Source: Solibacillus sp. FSL H8-0523 (lineage in GTDB: Bacteria > Bacillota > Bacilli > Bacillales_A > Planococcaceae). Taken from it: a DNA stretch of 64,000 bases. The stretch covers positions 558,001-622,000 of the forward strand of contig NZ_CP150291.1 in the NCBI RefSeq assembly GCF_038051985.1. The letters are read 5' to 3'. This document shows, piece after piece, positions 8,976 to 17,852 of this stretch (the stretch's first letter is position 1; every line of letters begins with the position of its first letter). The notes under the pieces are model-generated. The model was not told the origin of the DNA and ran no database searches. It saw only the letters and a program-made list of their open reading frames with translations. Position numbers and translations under genes: made by a program.

Positions 8976-10345
8976 TATTTTGCTACAGTTACATGTAAAT
9001 AAACACCCTTTTTTAAGCTTTGGCCACTTGGTGTTTTTACTTTTGGATGAATCACGACCATATATTCTTTGCCTGCTGTTAACGGCTGGTTAGGTGTTAC
9101 AAGTAGTTTATCGCCAGAGACGTTGAATGTCGAGGCTACTTCGTTTCCGCCTAGTTCTACCAGTTGTACCGCAGTAGGGTCTAGCTTAGAAACGATAGCT
9201 TTAGAAAATGTCACTGTAAATGTTTTGTTTACCGACACTTTTTTTAATGAAGCAATTTCTTGATAGTTGATAAGATTGCTAGCAATTGTATCGAAATGAG
9301 CTTTGTAAATTGCATTACTAGACGTTATCACATGTGGGTTTACACCGACATGATTAATGGCTGTTCCATTAGGGCCCGAAAATTCAGCAATCGTTAGTTT
9401 TAAGAAGCTGCCGTCTTCAAGCTCGAAGAATCCTTGCATAGCCCCTTTTCCATATGATTTTTTACCATATAACGTCGCTGCATTTTGATCTAATAGGGCT
9501 GCTGCTGTCATTTCAGAGGCACTGGCACTAGATTCATTGATTAATACCTTTGTGTTTTCAGGAAATTGTGTCGCTTGCTTTAGTGCACGTACATTGGATG
9601 TCGTTTTGGTTTCTTTTAATTTGTAAGCATAGGCGGCATTCGGGAACATTCCGATTAGCTGCTCGGCCGCTGTTACATAGCCGCCACCGTTGTTTTGAAG
9701 ATCGAACACAAATGCTTTTGCGCCCTTGTTTTTTAAATCACGAATCGCTTTCGATACAAGGCTTGCTGTATCATTTGAAAACGAACTAAGAGAAATATAA
9801 CCAACATTGCCGTAAAGTAAGTCTGTTGTCACATTTGGTAATGAAAAGGCTTTTCGCACAAGTATTTTCTTCAGGATTGTGCCGTCTTCACGTAAGATTG
9901 TTAACGTAACGGATGTGCCTGCTTTTCCTTGAATGAGTGAAGAGGCTTGGTCAATGGAAAGTACAGTTGTCGAGGTACTTTCCACCGCAGTAATAATGTC
10001 GCCAACCTTTAAGCCAGCATTTTTGGCACTGCCTCCATCAAAGAGCTGTGTAATTTTAATACCAGAATCTACTTTTTCAATTGCCACGCCAATTCCAACA
10101 GATGTTAACTCAACCCCGTTGTTAAAGCGTTCGAATTCATCTGCTGTGAAATACGTTGAATATGGGTCTAGCATATTCATCAGTTCGGGAATGCTTTTTG
10201 CTCGGTCGAGATTGCCGTTGATGTCGCCAACGTAATTATCCTTCACTACATCGCGCACCTCATCGAGTGATGCACCTAGGGCTGTTAATGGCAGCGTGAA
10301 GCATAGTACGAAGAGGAGTAGTGCTGCCAGTTGTTTTTTTAGCAT
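8975..10345 (-). CDS. Secreted S41-family C-terminal processing peptidase with PDZ domain
   Basis: An exported serine protease of the CtpA/CtpB type. The signal peptide is MLKKQLAALLLFVLCF... A PYSTYF-containing linker and a PDZ domain (about 80-170, VGIGVAIEK...GLKVGDIITAVE) follow, then the S41 core. The core shows the Ser-Lys pair: Ser in NESSASASE and Lys in YGKKSYGKG. The last ~85 residues form an Ig-like domain (FTVTFSKAI...LTAGKEYMVVI), an addition to the usual CtpA layout that fits a wall-facing position. I chose the ATG at 10345 over the GTG at 10357 because AAGGTGG lies at the right distance before the ATG and nothing suitable precedes the GTG. It is convergent with the TetR gene. 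The substrate is unknown. Confidence 0.88.
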   Translation of the reverse strand: MLKKQLAALLLFVLCFTLPLTALGASLDEVRDVVKDNYVGDINGNLDRAKSIPELMNMLDPYSTYFTADEFERFNNGVELTSVGIGVAIEKVDSGIKITQLFDGGSAKNAGLKVGDIITAVESTSTTVLSIDQASSLIQGKAGTSVTLTILREDGTILKKILVRKAFSLPNVTTDLLYGNVGYISLSSFSNDTASLVSKAIRDLKNKGAKAFVFDLQNNGGGYVTAAEQLIGMFPNAAYAYKLKETKTTSNVRALKQATQFPENTKVLINESSASASEMTAAALLDQNAATLYGKKSYGKGAMQGFFELEDGSFLKLTIAEFSGPNGTAINHVGVNPHVITSSNAIYKAHFDTIASNLINYQEIASLKKVSVNKTFTVTFSKAIVSKLDPTAVQLVELGGNEVASTFNVSGDKLLVTPNQPLTAGKEYMVVIHPKVKTPSGQSLKKGVYLHVTVAK

Positions 10346-10481
10346 GATTTTGCCCACCTTATCTTATTATTTTAGTGAAATGATTTAATTCCAACTTCTA
10401 TTATATAGGATTTTTACATTCATCTTATAAACAATACCCAATAAAGTCCAATTTTAGTAATAAGATATGAGTATTAAAATG

Positions 10482-10516
10482 AAAAAAGCGTATAGTGAAC
10501 AATTCACTATACGCTC
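10482..10516 (-). terminator. Rho-independent terminator of brnQ
   Basis: AGCGTATAGTGAA and TTCACTATACGCT form a perfect 13-bp stem with a very short loop. The A6 tract at its left gives the T run on the minus strand. Confidence 0.85.
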
Positions 10517-10529
10517 TTATCAGCCAAAC

Positions 10530-11849
10530 TTATTTACGTTTTACTAGATGAATAATATAACCAATTACGCCACCTACAAGTGCAGGAACGACCCATGCAA
10601 TGCCTTGCTCATAGAGTGGGAAGATAGATAAGAAGTTATCATAGGCTTCAATTTCGAAACCAGCTTGCTTAATCCCATCATAAAGTGCTACAACACCAGT
10701 GAAAATTAACGCTACGCCGTACACGCTAGGTGCATGGTTGAAAAGGTTACCGAATAACGCGAATATCATTAATACAATCGCGATCGGATAAATGGCTACT
10801 AATACTGGTAATGAAAGTTTAATTAAATCTGCTAAACCAAAGTTTGAAATACCAAAAGAGAATACCGCAAAAATGACTAAGTATACTTGATACGAAATTT
10901 TCGGGAAAATCTTATGGAAGAACGTTGCGTTAGCAGATAGTAAGCCAACTGAAGTTGTTAAACAAGCTAAAATAATAACGGCTGATAAAATAATGCTGCC
11001 CGCTTGACCGTATAGCGCTTGTGCAGCAAGTGAAATAATCGTCCCACCATCTTCGTGGAAGCCGATTGCGGAAGTACTTGTTACACCGATATAGCCAAGT
11101 GATACATAAACAAATGCTAAACCTAATGCCGCAACAATGCCGGCGAAAATTGTAATTTTAATTTGTGCTGCTTTTTCCGTTATTCCTCGTGCTTTTAATG
11201 CTTGTACAATAACAATCCCGAAAACAAGTGATGCTAGTACGTCCATTGTTAAGTACCCTTGAATGAACGACTCACCAAATGCGTTGTCGATGTAAGTGCC
11301 TTGTGCTTGTCCAATATCACCTAGTGGCGTAATAACCGCTTTAATCGCAAGTAAGCAAATAACGATTAGTAATGCCGGTGTTAAAATCTTTCCAACACGG
11401 TCAACGATTTTCGTTGGGTTATACGCTAAGTACAGTGTAAAGCTAAAGAATAATAACGTTGTAATAAATAATGGAATCCAGCTTTCTTGCATCGTTTCAG
11501 ATAAAAACGGCGCAATCCCGATTGAATAAGATACTGCCCCTGTACGAGGGATGGCAAAGAAAGGTCCAATTGATAAATAAATAATAGAAGTAAAAATAAT
11601 TCCGAAGTATGGATTAATTCGACCTGCTAACACTTCTAAATCTCCGCCATTTTTTGCGACTGCGATAATACCTAAAAGAGGTAAGCCCACCCCAGTAATT
11701 AAAAATCCAATCATTGAAACTAAAATATTTTCCCCGGCCATCTGACCTAACTGTGGTGGAAATATGATGTTACCTGCGCCTAAGAAAAGTGCAAATAACA
11801 TGAAACCGACCGCGATATTCTCACGGAAAAAACCTGACTTGCTATTCAT
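10530..11849 (-). CDS. brnQ: Branched-chain amino acid transporter BrnQ
   Basis: A 439-residue polytopic membrane protein of the LIVCS family. It imports leucine, isoleucine and valine with a coupling cation. The N-terminal signature FALFLGAGNIIFPPQLGQ(M)AG is diagnostic, and about 12 hydrophobic segments are visible. The ATG at 11849 follows AAAGGAGTC. A sequence 33-47 bases upstream matches a CodY box in 12 of 15 positions, consistent with the known CodY control of branched-chain transport in Firmicutes. It is a single-gene unit with its own terminator, and nothing ties it to the wall genes around it. Confidence 0.95.
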   Translation of the reverse strand: MNSKSGFFRENIAVGFMLFALFLGAGNIIFPPQLGQMAGENILVSMIGFLITGVGLPLLGIIAVAKNGGDLEVLAGRINPYFGIIFTSIIYLSIGPFFAIPRTGAVSYSIGIAPFLSETMQESWIPLFITTLLFFSFTLYLAYNPTKIVDRVGKILTPALLIVICLLAIKAVITPLGDIGQAQGTYIDNAFGESFIQGYLTMDVLASLVFGIVIVQALKARGITEKAAQIKITIFAGIVAALGLAFVYVSLGYIGVTSTSAIGFHEDGGTIISLAAQALYGQAGSIILSAVIILACLTTSVGLLSANATFFHKIFPKISYQVYLVIFAVFSFGISNFGLADLIKLSLPVLVAIYPIAIVLMIFALFGNLFNHAPSVYGVALIFTGVVALYDGIKQAGFEIEAYDNFLSIFPLYEQGIAWVVPALVGGVIGYIIHLVKRK

Positions 11850-12160
11850 GTTGACTGACTCCTTTTAATTTGAATATACAAAACTTTCTAATAATTTAAA
11901 ACTAACAACAGTACGTAAGTTTAGCATAAAACTAATAAAATGCAAAACCTTAAATTAGCAAAAACGACGCAATCATCAGAATTTACGTAATTTCGCTAGA
12001 ATTCAGTGGATATAAAATAGAAAAAAGGTAGGAGAAAAATTTCTCTTTACTAGAGAGAATGGTATGAAGAATCTATCTATTGGCATGTTGTTTTGAGGAT
12101 ATAAAATTGAGTAAAATGGGAATAGAGTATAAGTTTCACAGAAAAGGAGGAGTTTTCGAT
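11850..12160. other. Divergent intergenic region, brnQ / LysM-NlpC/P60
   Basis: This 311-bp AT-rich region has no supported gene. Besides the candidate CodY box it has short hairpins near 12034-12059 (GAGAAA/TTTCTC and TTCTCT/AGAGAA). These lie in the leader of the LysM-NlpC/P60 gene, before its AAAAGGAGG RBS at 12142-12150. I see no known riboswitch. Confidence 0.4.
11882..11896 (-). promoter_or_regulatory. Candidate CodY box upstream of brnQ
   Basis: On the minus strand the site reads AATTATTAGAAAGTT against the consensus AATTTTCWGAAAATT, with three mismatches. Its place just upstream of brnQ makes repression by CodY under amino-acid excess plausible. The sequence is AT-rich, so chance matches are possible. 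Confidence 0.4.
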
Positions 12161-13087
12161 ATGAAGAAAGCTATAAAGGTTGCGTTAGCAGGTGCGGTAA
12201 TGAGCGGTGTCTTATTTGCAGCGCCAACAGCAGATGCAGCATCTTATAAAGTTCAAAAAGGGGACACGCTCTCTAAAATCGCGAAAGCTCACAACACGAC
12301 AATTCAGCAGCTGAAACAATGGAATCAATTAGCGGGAGATCAAATTTACATAGCTCAATCCCTTGTCGTCGCGTCAAAAGTAAGTAAAAACAAGGTGATT
12401 GCTATTTCAGTTGTAGAAGAAAAAGAGCAAAACCCTGTAAGTCATACGGTGGTAAAGGGGGATACGCTAACTAAAATCGCGAAAAAGTATAAGACAACGG
12501 TTGCTAATTTAATGCAATGGAATAATTTGAAATCCGATAGCATTAAAATCGACCAACAGCTTGCGATTCATGGAGCAGAAGTAATCACTGAAGCCCCGAC
12601 AGCAACAGCGGTAGAAGCGGTGATTAATTTTAAAGATACAGCCGACGCAGTCATTGAAAAGCAGTTAAACAATGAAAAAGCAGCCCCAACAACTGTATCA
12701 AAATCAAGTAAGGATATTTATGCGTTAGCGATCAACATTGCCGAACAAACAATGGGGATTCCATATAAATACGGTGGAAATACATTAGAAGGCTTTGATT
12801 GCAGTGGTTTTGTAAGCTACGTTTACAACAATGCTGGTATTAAGCTAGACCGTAAATCCAGCCTACAATATTTCGAGCAGGATACATTAAAGGTAGAAAA
12901 GCCAGTGCCAGGGGATATCGTATTCTTTAAAAACACATTCATCCCAACGATTTCACATATGGGCATCTATATAGGTGAGGATCAATTCATCCATGCCGGT
13001 TCAAAAGGCATTACCATTAGTAATGTGAACGAAAAATATTGGGCAGAGCGCTTCGTAGCCTATAAACGTTTTGCAGTTGTGAAATAA
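12161..13087 (+). CDS. LysM-NlpC/P60 peptidoglycan endopeptidase (LytE/CwlS-like)
   Basis: A 308-residue secreted cell-wall hydrolase. The signal peptide ends at ADA/A (residue 27). Two LysM modules (about 28-71 and 94-137, YKVQKGDTLSKIA and HTVVKGDTLTKIA) bind glycan chains. A linker and a C-terminal NlpC/P60 domain (about 185-308) follow, with Cys214 (FDCSGF), His266 (ISHMG) and His278 (FIHAG). The layout matches the LytE/CwlS D,L-endopeptidases that open peptidoglycan during growth and separation. I use the ATG at 12161, not the upstream in-frame start at 12080, because AAAAGGAGG sits at optimal distance and the signal peptide then begins at residue 1. No WalR box was seen upstream, unlike at 13410. 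Confidence 0.93.
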   Translation: MKKAIKVALAGAVMSGVLFAAPTADAASYKVQKGDTLSKIAKAHNTTIQQLKQWNQLAGDQIYIAQSLVVASKVSKNKVIAISVVEEKEQNPVSHTVVKGDTLTKIAKKYKTTVANLMQWNNLKSDSIKIDQQLAIHGAEVITEAPTATAVEAVINFKDTADAVIEKQLNNEKAAPTTVSKSSKDIYALAINIAEQTMGIPYKYGGNTLEGFDCSGFVSYVYNNAGIKLDRKSSLQYFEQDTLKVEKPVPGDIVFFKNTFIPTISHMGIYIGEDQFIHAGSKGITISNVNEKYWAERFVAYKRFAVVK

Positions 13088-13104
13088 TAAAATAACCTTT
13101 AAAC

Positions 13105-13147
13105 AAAACGATTATGTCTATTAAGTAAAAAGGCATAATCGTTTTTT
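13105..13147 (+). terminator. Rho-independent terminator of the LysM-NlpC/P60 gene
   Basis: AAAACGATTATG and CATAATCGTTTT form a 12-bp stem with a T6 tail. Confidence 0.8.
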
Positions 13148-13409
13148 GATTGGTACGACTTATTGCTTATGTTACAAATATTACAATAAATACGTTAAAG
13201 TCGGGTTTTATTCAAAAATATTACATTAATTTTAAAATAATAGAGCTTAGAAACGTTGATATAAAAGCGTTTTCGGAATATGTTTAAAAATTACAGTAAA
13301 GGGGTATTGTAACTATATTGTTACGTAAATGTAATGTTATAAACCTGATTCCCGTGTTAACCTAATAACAGTTAAGTTTTCAGAAAATTATTTTGGTTGG
13401 AGGAACAGG
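13148..13409 (+). promoter_or_regulatory. Upstream region of the bare NlpC/P60 gene
   Basis: This gene-free AT-rich stretch holds three WalR-type half-sites in tandem (13308-13335) about 75 bp before the start codon, and the RBS GGTTGGAGGA. Nothing else was recognised. Confidence 0.5.
13308..13335 (+). promoter_or_regulatory. Triple WalR (YycF)-type half-site array
   Basis: TGTAAC-N5-TGTTAC-N5-TGTAAT. Each adjacent pair fits TGTWAH-N5-TGTWAH exactly, with half-sites spaced 11 bp. It is in the same orientation as the downstream NlpC/P60 endopeptidase, as in WalR-activated autolysin genes of Bacillus subtilis. Confidence 0.65.
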
Positions 13410-13964
13410 ATGAATTACATTAAACTATTACGTATCACAGTACTAACAATGGCAGCGGCATTCGTCATTTTCTTTGCACCAGTGAATGAAAACGAAGCTT
13501 CTGCATCAACACCCTACTCTATAGAAGATCTAAATAAAATCTCTACAAAATACATTGGTGTTCGTTATTCTTATGGTGGAACAACTGCAAAAGGGTTTGA
13601 CTGCTCTGGTTATGTACGCCACGTATTTAAAGAATTAGGTATTACTTCATTAGACCGCACATCTGCAGGCATGTATGGCCAAGGGACAGCGGTTAAGAAA
13701 AGCGATTTGCAAGCAGGTGACTTAGTATTCTTCAACACTTCAGGTAAACGCGTATCACATGTAGGAATTTACATTGGTTCAGGTAAATTCATCCACGCTT
13801 CAACAAGCAAAGGTGTTATTAAAACAAGCATTAACGACAAGTACTACTGGGGTAACAAATTTGTTGGCGCTAAACGCGTAGCGAGCTTCCAAACAGCTAG
13901 TAAAATTGCAGCTTTAGAAGACGAAACAGACGTAGACAACACACCAGAAGTAGACGCTGAATAA
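13410..13964 (+). CDS. Secreted NlpC/P60 endopeptidase
   Basis: A compact 184-residue wall hydrolase. The signal peptide is residues 1-32 (cleavage near ASA/S), followed by one NlpC/P60 domain with Cys65 (FDCSGY), His117 (VSHVG) and His129 (FIHAS). A short acidic tail ends the protein. There is no LysM, SH3 or SLH module, so it may be free or held only by charge. It is closely similar to the catalytic part of the SLH-bearing paralogue at 4836 (YGGTTxxGxDCSGY, QGTAVxKxxLQxGDLVFFNTSG), which suggests duplication with gain or loss of the anchor. The RBS is TTGGAGGA. The triple WalR-type array upstream points to control by the essential WalRK wall-homeostasis system. Confidence 0.92.
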   Translation: MNYIKLLRITVLTMAAAFVIFFAPVNENEASASTPYSIEDLNKISTKYIGVRYSYGGTTAKGFDCSGYVRHVFKELGITSLDRTSAGMYGQGTAVKKSDLQAGDLVFFNTSGKRVSHVGIYIGSGKFIHASTSKGVIKTSINDKYYWGNKFVGAKRVASFQTASKIAALEDETDVDNTPEVDAE

Positions 13965-13997
13965 TACATAGCTTATACTTACTCAAACCTAAAATTT

Positions 13998-14041
13998 CAA
14001 ATCCCTCATCCCTTTATAAAAAGGGGATGGGGGATTTTTTC
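13998..14041 (+). terminator. Rho-independent terminator of the NlpC/P60 gene
   Basis: AAATCCCTCATCCCTTT pairs with AAGGGGATGGGGGATTT, with minor wobble, and is followed by a T6 run. Confidence 0.8.
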
Positions 14042-14080
14042 GTGTTTGGCGAATCTTAACTGGAGCGCTACGCCAGCCAA

Positions 14081-14112
14081 ATAAAAAAGCACCCCAAATG
14101 AATGGAGTGCTA
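14081..14112 (-). terminator. Probable terminator of secA2-slaP
   Basis: AGCACCCC and GGAGTGCT form a short imperfect stem. The A6 tract on the left gives a T run on the minus strand just 3' of slaP. It is weaker than the other terminators here. Confidence 0.5.
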
Positions 14113-14124
14113 CTAAAATGAAAA

Positions 14125-15030
14125 CTATTGAGGTACGCGGGCTGTCCAGCGAGATAGATCTGCGCCTTCTGCTGTTACAAGTTGTGCCGGGAAGATGAAC
14201 GTCCAAGGCTTTGTTGTATTAGGTTGAACTGTTAATACCGGATCTAATTTGAATGACCCTTTGGCAACAATTTCACCGCGCGCATCAACGATTTCAAGTG
14301 GTAGTTGCTCTAAGTTAATCGCTTTGTCGTGTCCATTGCGGATGAAGATTGACGCGTGTAAGCTGTTGTCGTCGTTTAACTTTGTTTGTAAGCCCGTGAA
14401 GTTAACCTCTGTTTTACCAAGCTTCGGTAATGTTTTCACGATTTCCGCTAGCTTTTCTTGCTGCTCTTTTGGTAATTGTTTTTTCCACGTATCATCAAGG
14501 TCTAATTGGTGACCACGTAATGATAATAGGTTGAATGAAATTTTCCAGCCTTCTGCAGGTACGTCTTCCGCTGTAATTGCTGACTTAGGGAAGTTGAAAA
14601 TCCATGGACGCGCGCTTTCAGCAGGAATCACACCTAACTCCTTGAAGTCAAAGTAGTGAGACGCTAAACGGTTGTCTTCCTTATCTAAAATAAGTAGCTC
14701 AATTTCACCAAGCTCAATTGCTTCTGCTAACGAAGAACGGAAGAATGCTTTAACATTCCAAGAACCGTTTGCTAATGCTGGTTCAATGTTGATTGCAGAA
14801 AGTGATAATTGGTTTGGCTTTAATGGTGCTAAATCGTTTGCTAGGAAGTTGAACACATATTTTTGCTCTTGTGGCACATCCCATTCAGGGTGGAACGATA
14901 ATTTCGTTACCACATCGCGGTTTGCATCCTTTTTAGAAGTTTTTGCACCTGATTTTACTACTGATGATGAATCAATTGCGCTATCTTTGCCGACTTTATC
15001 GCCTTTTTTAAATAAATCGAATAAACCCAT
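14125..15030 (-). CDS. slaP: Accessory Sec system S-layer assembly protein SlaP
   Basis: A 301-residue protein of the S-layer assembly family that sits beside secA2 in S-layer-bearing bacilli. In Bacillus anthracis, SlaP with SecA2 promotes secretion and assembly of S-layer proteins. The N-terminus (MGLFDLFKKGDK) has no signal peptide, which fits a cytoplasmic partner. Two copies of a duplicated domain are visible. The first spans ~40-150 (LSFHPEWDVPQEQKYVF...ARPWIFNFP); the second spans ~180-295 (WKKQLPKEQQEKL...TKPWTFIFP). The gene starts 4 bases after the secA2 stop, so the two are translationally coupled. The cluster of SLH proteins around it supplies likely cargo. Confidence 0.88.
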   Translation of the reverse strand: MGLFDLFKKGDKVGKDSAIDSSSVVKSGAKTSKKDANRDVVTKLSFHPEWDVPQEQKYVFNFLANDLAPLKPNQLSLSAINIEPALANGSWNVKAFFRSSLAEAIELGEIELLILDKEDNRLASHYFDFKELGVIPAESARPWIFNFPKSAITAEDVPAEGWKISFNLLSLRGHQLDLDDTWKKQLPKEQQEKLAEIVKTLPKLGKTEVNFTGLQTKLNDDNSLHASIFIRNGHDKAINLEQLPLEIVDARGEIVAKGSFKLDPVLTVQPNTTKPWTFIFPAQLVTAEGADLSRWTARVPQ

Positions 15031-15034
15031 TGTG

Positions 15035-17395
15035 TTATTCCTCCACGTTCATCGTAATGTTTTTCATGAATGTTACAAGCTCTTCTACAATTTTGCGACG
15101 AAGCTCTTGATAGTTTTTACCGAATAATTCTAAACCTTCACGTTGGTAAATACGCATTGGATCTTCTTGTTGGTAGTGACGTAAGCCGATACCCTCTTTT
15201 AAATGCGCCATTTGCTCAAGGTGACGAATCCACATTTGGTCGATAAAGCTTAGCATCACTTTTGGAATGATGGCCATAATTTGCTCGTTCGTTTCGAAGC
15301 TTTCGATAACTTCCTTCAGCTCTTTTACAGAAGGGTCCATCGCGTTAAGTAGTCGCTTCACTTTTGTTTCGTCACGGTTTACAGTAACTGGTGTTAAGAA
15401 TAGTGAGTTGACCGTGCGCTCCATTTTATCGAAGTCCCACTCTAGCACATCTTTGTCCTCTGGAGCGTTTTCACGTACCGCAAAGTCGATGGTTTCGTCC
15501 ATCATTTTTACTAAATGTTCTAGAATGTTTTCGTTACGTAACACTTTATCGCGTAGGTCATAAATAACGCGACGCTGATCGTTAATGACGTCATCTAGCT
15601 TTAAGTTATATTCACGCATTGAGAAGTGTGCGCCTTCCACGATACGTTGTGTACGGTCGATGAGCTCATTTACTTCTTTGTTTTGAATGCGACCAATTTC
15701 GTTTGCTGTTAACTTTTTGCGGAATTTCTCTACATCGTCTTTCGCAAAACGCTTGAACATATCGTCTTCGATTGACAGGATGAATTGGCTTTCACCTGGG
15801 TCACCTTGACGACCTGAACGACCGCGTAATTGGTTATCAACGCGACGAGATTCGTGCTTTTCTGTACCCATTACAAAAAGGCCGCCAAGCGCTTCAACGC
15901 CTTCACCTAATACGATATCCGTACCACGACCCGCCATGTTTGTTGCGACGGTAATACGGTTCTTTTGACCAGCACTTGAAATTAATTCAACCTCTTGCTC
16001 AACGGTTTTAGCGTTTAATAATTGGAAGTCTAAGCCGTATTTCTTTAAATAGCTTGCTACTTTTTCAGATTGCAAAATCGAAGTTGTCCCGATTAATACC
16101 GGCTGACCTGTTTCATGACGGCGTAGTGCTTCTTGCGCTACATATTCGTATTTTTGTTCGATTTTTTCGAATACGATGTCCGTTTGGTCCATACGCTGGC
16201 GCTTGCGATTCGTTGGAATTTGAAGCACGCGCATGCCGTAAACTTCGAGGATCTCCTTTTCTTGCGTTTTCGCAGTACCAGTCATCCCTGATAATTTCGG
16301 GTACATACGGAAGTAGTTCTGAATTGTTACTTGTGCTTGTGCTTTGTTTTCTTCAGTGATTGTCACGCCTTCTTTCGCTTCAATCGCTTGGTGTAATCCA
16401 TCTGAAAGGGAACGACCTTCCATGATACGGCCAGTAAACATATCTACAAGCTCGATTTTATCGTCACGTACGATGTAATCCACATCACGCTCGAACATGA
16501 CGTGTGCACGAACGGCTTGGATAACATAGTGATACAGTGTTTGGTGCTCAAGGTCATATAAGTTGTCTACGCCAAATGCCGCTTCAACCTTTTCAATCCC
16601 TTGATCTGTTAATGAAGTGGCCTTTGTTTCGTCGTCGAAATCATAGTCCTCATCCATTACGAAACGTTTTGCTAACATCGCAGCGATGCGATGTAACTCT
16701 TCGTTTGCTCCCATTTTACCTGCAATAATTAACGGTGTTTTCGCTTCGTCGATTAATACCGAGTCCACCTCATCGATAATTGCGAAGTGGTAAGGGCGCT
16801 GTACTTTGTCGCCAATTGTATGCGCCATATTATCACGTAAGTAGTCGAAACCAAATTCTGTACCAACGCCATATGTAATATCTGCATTGTAGGCGATTTT
16901 TTTATCAGCAGGTTCCATCATTGGTACGTTCAGACCAACTGTTAACCCTAAGAATCGGTGGATTTGACCGATTAATTCGAAGTCACGCTTTGCTAAGTAA
17001 TCGTTTACTGTGATCACGTGAACCCCTTTGCCCTCTAATGCACGTACGTAAGAAGGAAGTGAGGCAACTAATGTTTTACCTTCACCTGTAGGCATTTCGG
17101 CGATATTACCCTCTGTTAATACAAGACCGCCAATTAGCTGTACATCGAAATGGCGCATGTTTAAAACACGTTTAGATGCTTCACGCACAACAGCAAAGGC
17201 ATCAGGGATGATGTTAACTAGCTCTTCGCCGTTCTCTAAACGTTCTTTGAATGTAAATGTCATATTACGGAGCTCGTCGTCCGTCATCGGACTGTACGTT
17301 GCTTCAAGTTTGTTAATTTGCTCTACTGTTTTGTAGTAGCGTTTTAACTCTTTAACGCTTGTTTGCTCCTTGTTGCGTTTAAAAATTGAGAACAT
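15035..17395 (-). CDS. secA2: Accessory preprotein translocase ATPase SecA2
   Basis: A 786-residue SecA-type motor. Walker A is MPTGEGKT (residues 101-108), the DEVD box is in AIIDEVDSVLID, and the helicase motifs VATNMAGRGTDI and QLRGRSGRQGD are present. It is shorter than housekeeping SecA (about 835-840 residues in bacilli). It ends in MKNITMNVEE without the C-terminal Cys-rich zinc tail, so I call it SecA2 and not SecA. It presumably drives export of SLH/S-layer-class proteins through SecYEG. It is co-transcribed with slaP 4 bases downstream. The start at ATG 17395 has AAAGGAG upstream. Confidence 0.93.
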   Translation of the reverse strand: MFSIFKRNKEQTSVKELKRYYKTVEQINKLEATYSPMTDDELRNMTFTFKERLENGEELVNIIPDAFAVVREASKRVLNMRHFDVQLIGGLVLTEGNIAEMPTGEGKTLVASLPSYVRALEGKGVHVITVNDYLAKRDFELIGQIHRFLGLTVGLNVPMMEPADKKIAYNADITYGVGTEFGFDYLRDNMAHTIGDKVQRPYHFAIIDEVDSVLIDEAKTPLIIAGKMGANEELHRIAAMLAKRFVMDEDYDFDDETKATSLTDQGIEKVEAAFGVDNLYDLEHQTLYHYVIQAVRAHVMFERDVDYIVRDDKIELVDMFTGRIMEGRSLSDGLHQAIEAKEGVTITEENKAQAQVTIQNYFRMYPKLSGMTGTAKTQEKEILEVYGMRVLQIPTNRKRQRMDQTDIVFEKIEQKYEYVAQEALRRHETGQPVLIGTTSILQSEKVASYLKKYGLDFQLLNAKTVEQEVELISSAGQKNRITVATNMAGRGTDIVLGEGVEALGGLFVMGTEKHESRRVDNQLRGRSGRQGDPGESQFILSIEDDMFKRFAKDDVEKFRKKLTANEIGRIQNKEVNELIDRTQRIVEGAHFSMREYNLKLDDVINDQRRVIYDLRDKVLRNENILEHLVKMMDETIDFAVRENAPEDKDVLEWDFDKMERTVNSLFLTPVTVNRDETKVKRLLNAMDPSVKELKEVIESFETNEQIMAIIPKVMLSFIDQMWIRHLEQMAHLKEGIGLRHYQQEDPMRIYQREGLELFGKNYQELRRKIVEELVTFMKNITMNVEE

Positions 17396-17852
17396 ATTTT
17401 TACTCTCCTTTAAAATGGACTACTTGAAATGTAGACACTCAATTATTTTATCAAATTTTACGTGTAATGACTACTGGACAATAGGGAAATCATAGGAATT
17501 ATAGAAATAAAATGGATTTTTTAGAGCCGAAACATAGTGATTTTTTGACTGATTAGCGTCTAGTAGGTGTTGAAAAAATGAAAAATTGAGAAATAAATAG
17601 AAAGAAAAAGTAGACTTGAGACATTTGAATAAAGCAAATAGCACTATGTTTTATAAAGGGTTCATGCTATAATGACACTGAATAATAATGTATATTTTTT
17701 TAGTGGATACGAAAATATAATGCTTTTTGGAAATCCACAGGAGAAAAGACAGACATTCTCACAATTTGGTGCGAAATTTGTTTTTAAATGAAACTTCAAC
17801 TCGTCAATAAACGTTGTACCAGTTGAGACTACAAATATTAAGGAGGAGAGAC
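17396..17852. promoter_or_regulatory. Divergent promoter region secA2 / tagO
   Basis: This 457-bp AT-rich region has no supported gene. An extended -10, TGCTATAAT (17665-17673), faces tagO, giving a leader of about 180 nt. The leader contains a GTGGAT/ATCCAC inverted repeat (about 17703-17738) and the strong RBS AAGGAGG at 17840-17846. The long leader might be regulatory, but I recognise no riboswitch class. Confidence 0.45.

Noticed and set aside
12064-12096. Ten-codon leader peptide ahead of the LysM-NlpC/P60 gene
   Set aside because: The short frame has no convincing RBS and no regulatory codon pattern.
12080-12160. N-terminal extension of the LysM-NlpC/P60 gene
   Set aside because: The extension contains the RBS and would bury the signal peptide; the ATG at 12161 is better.
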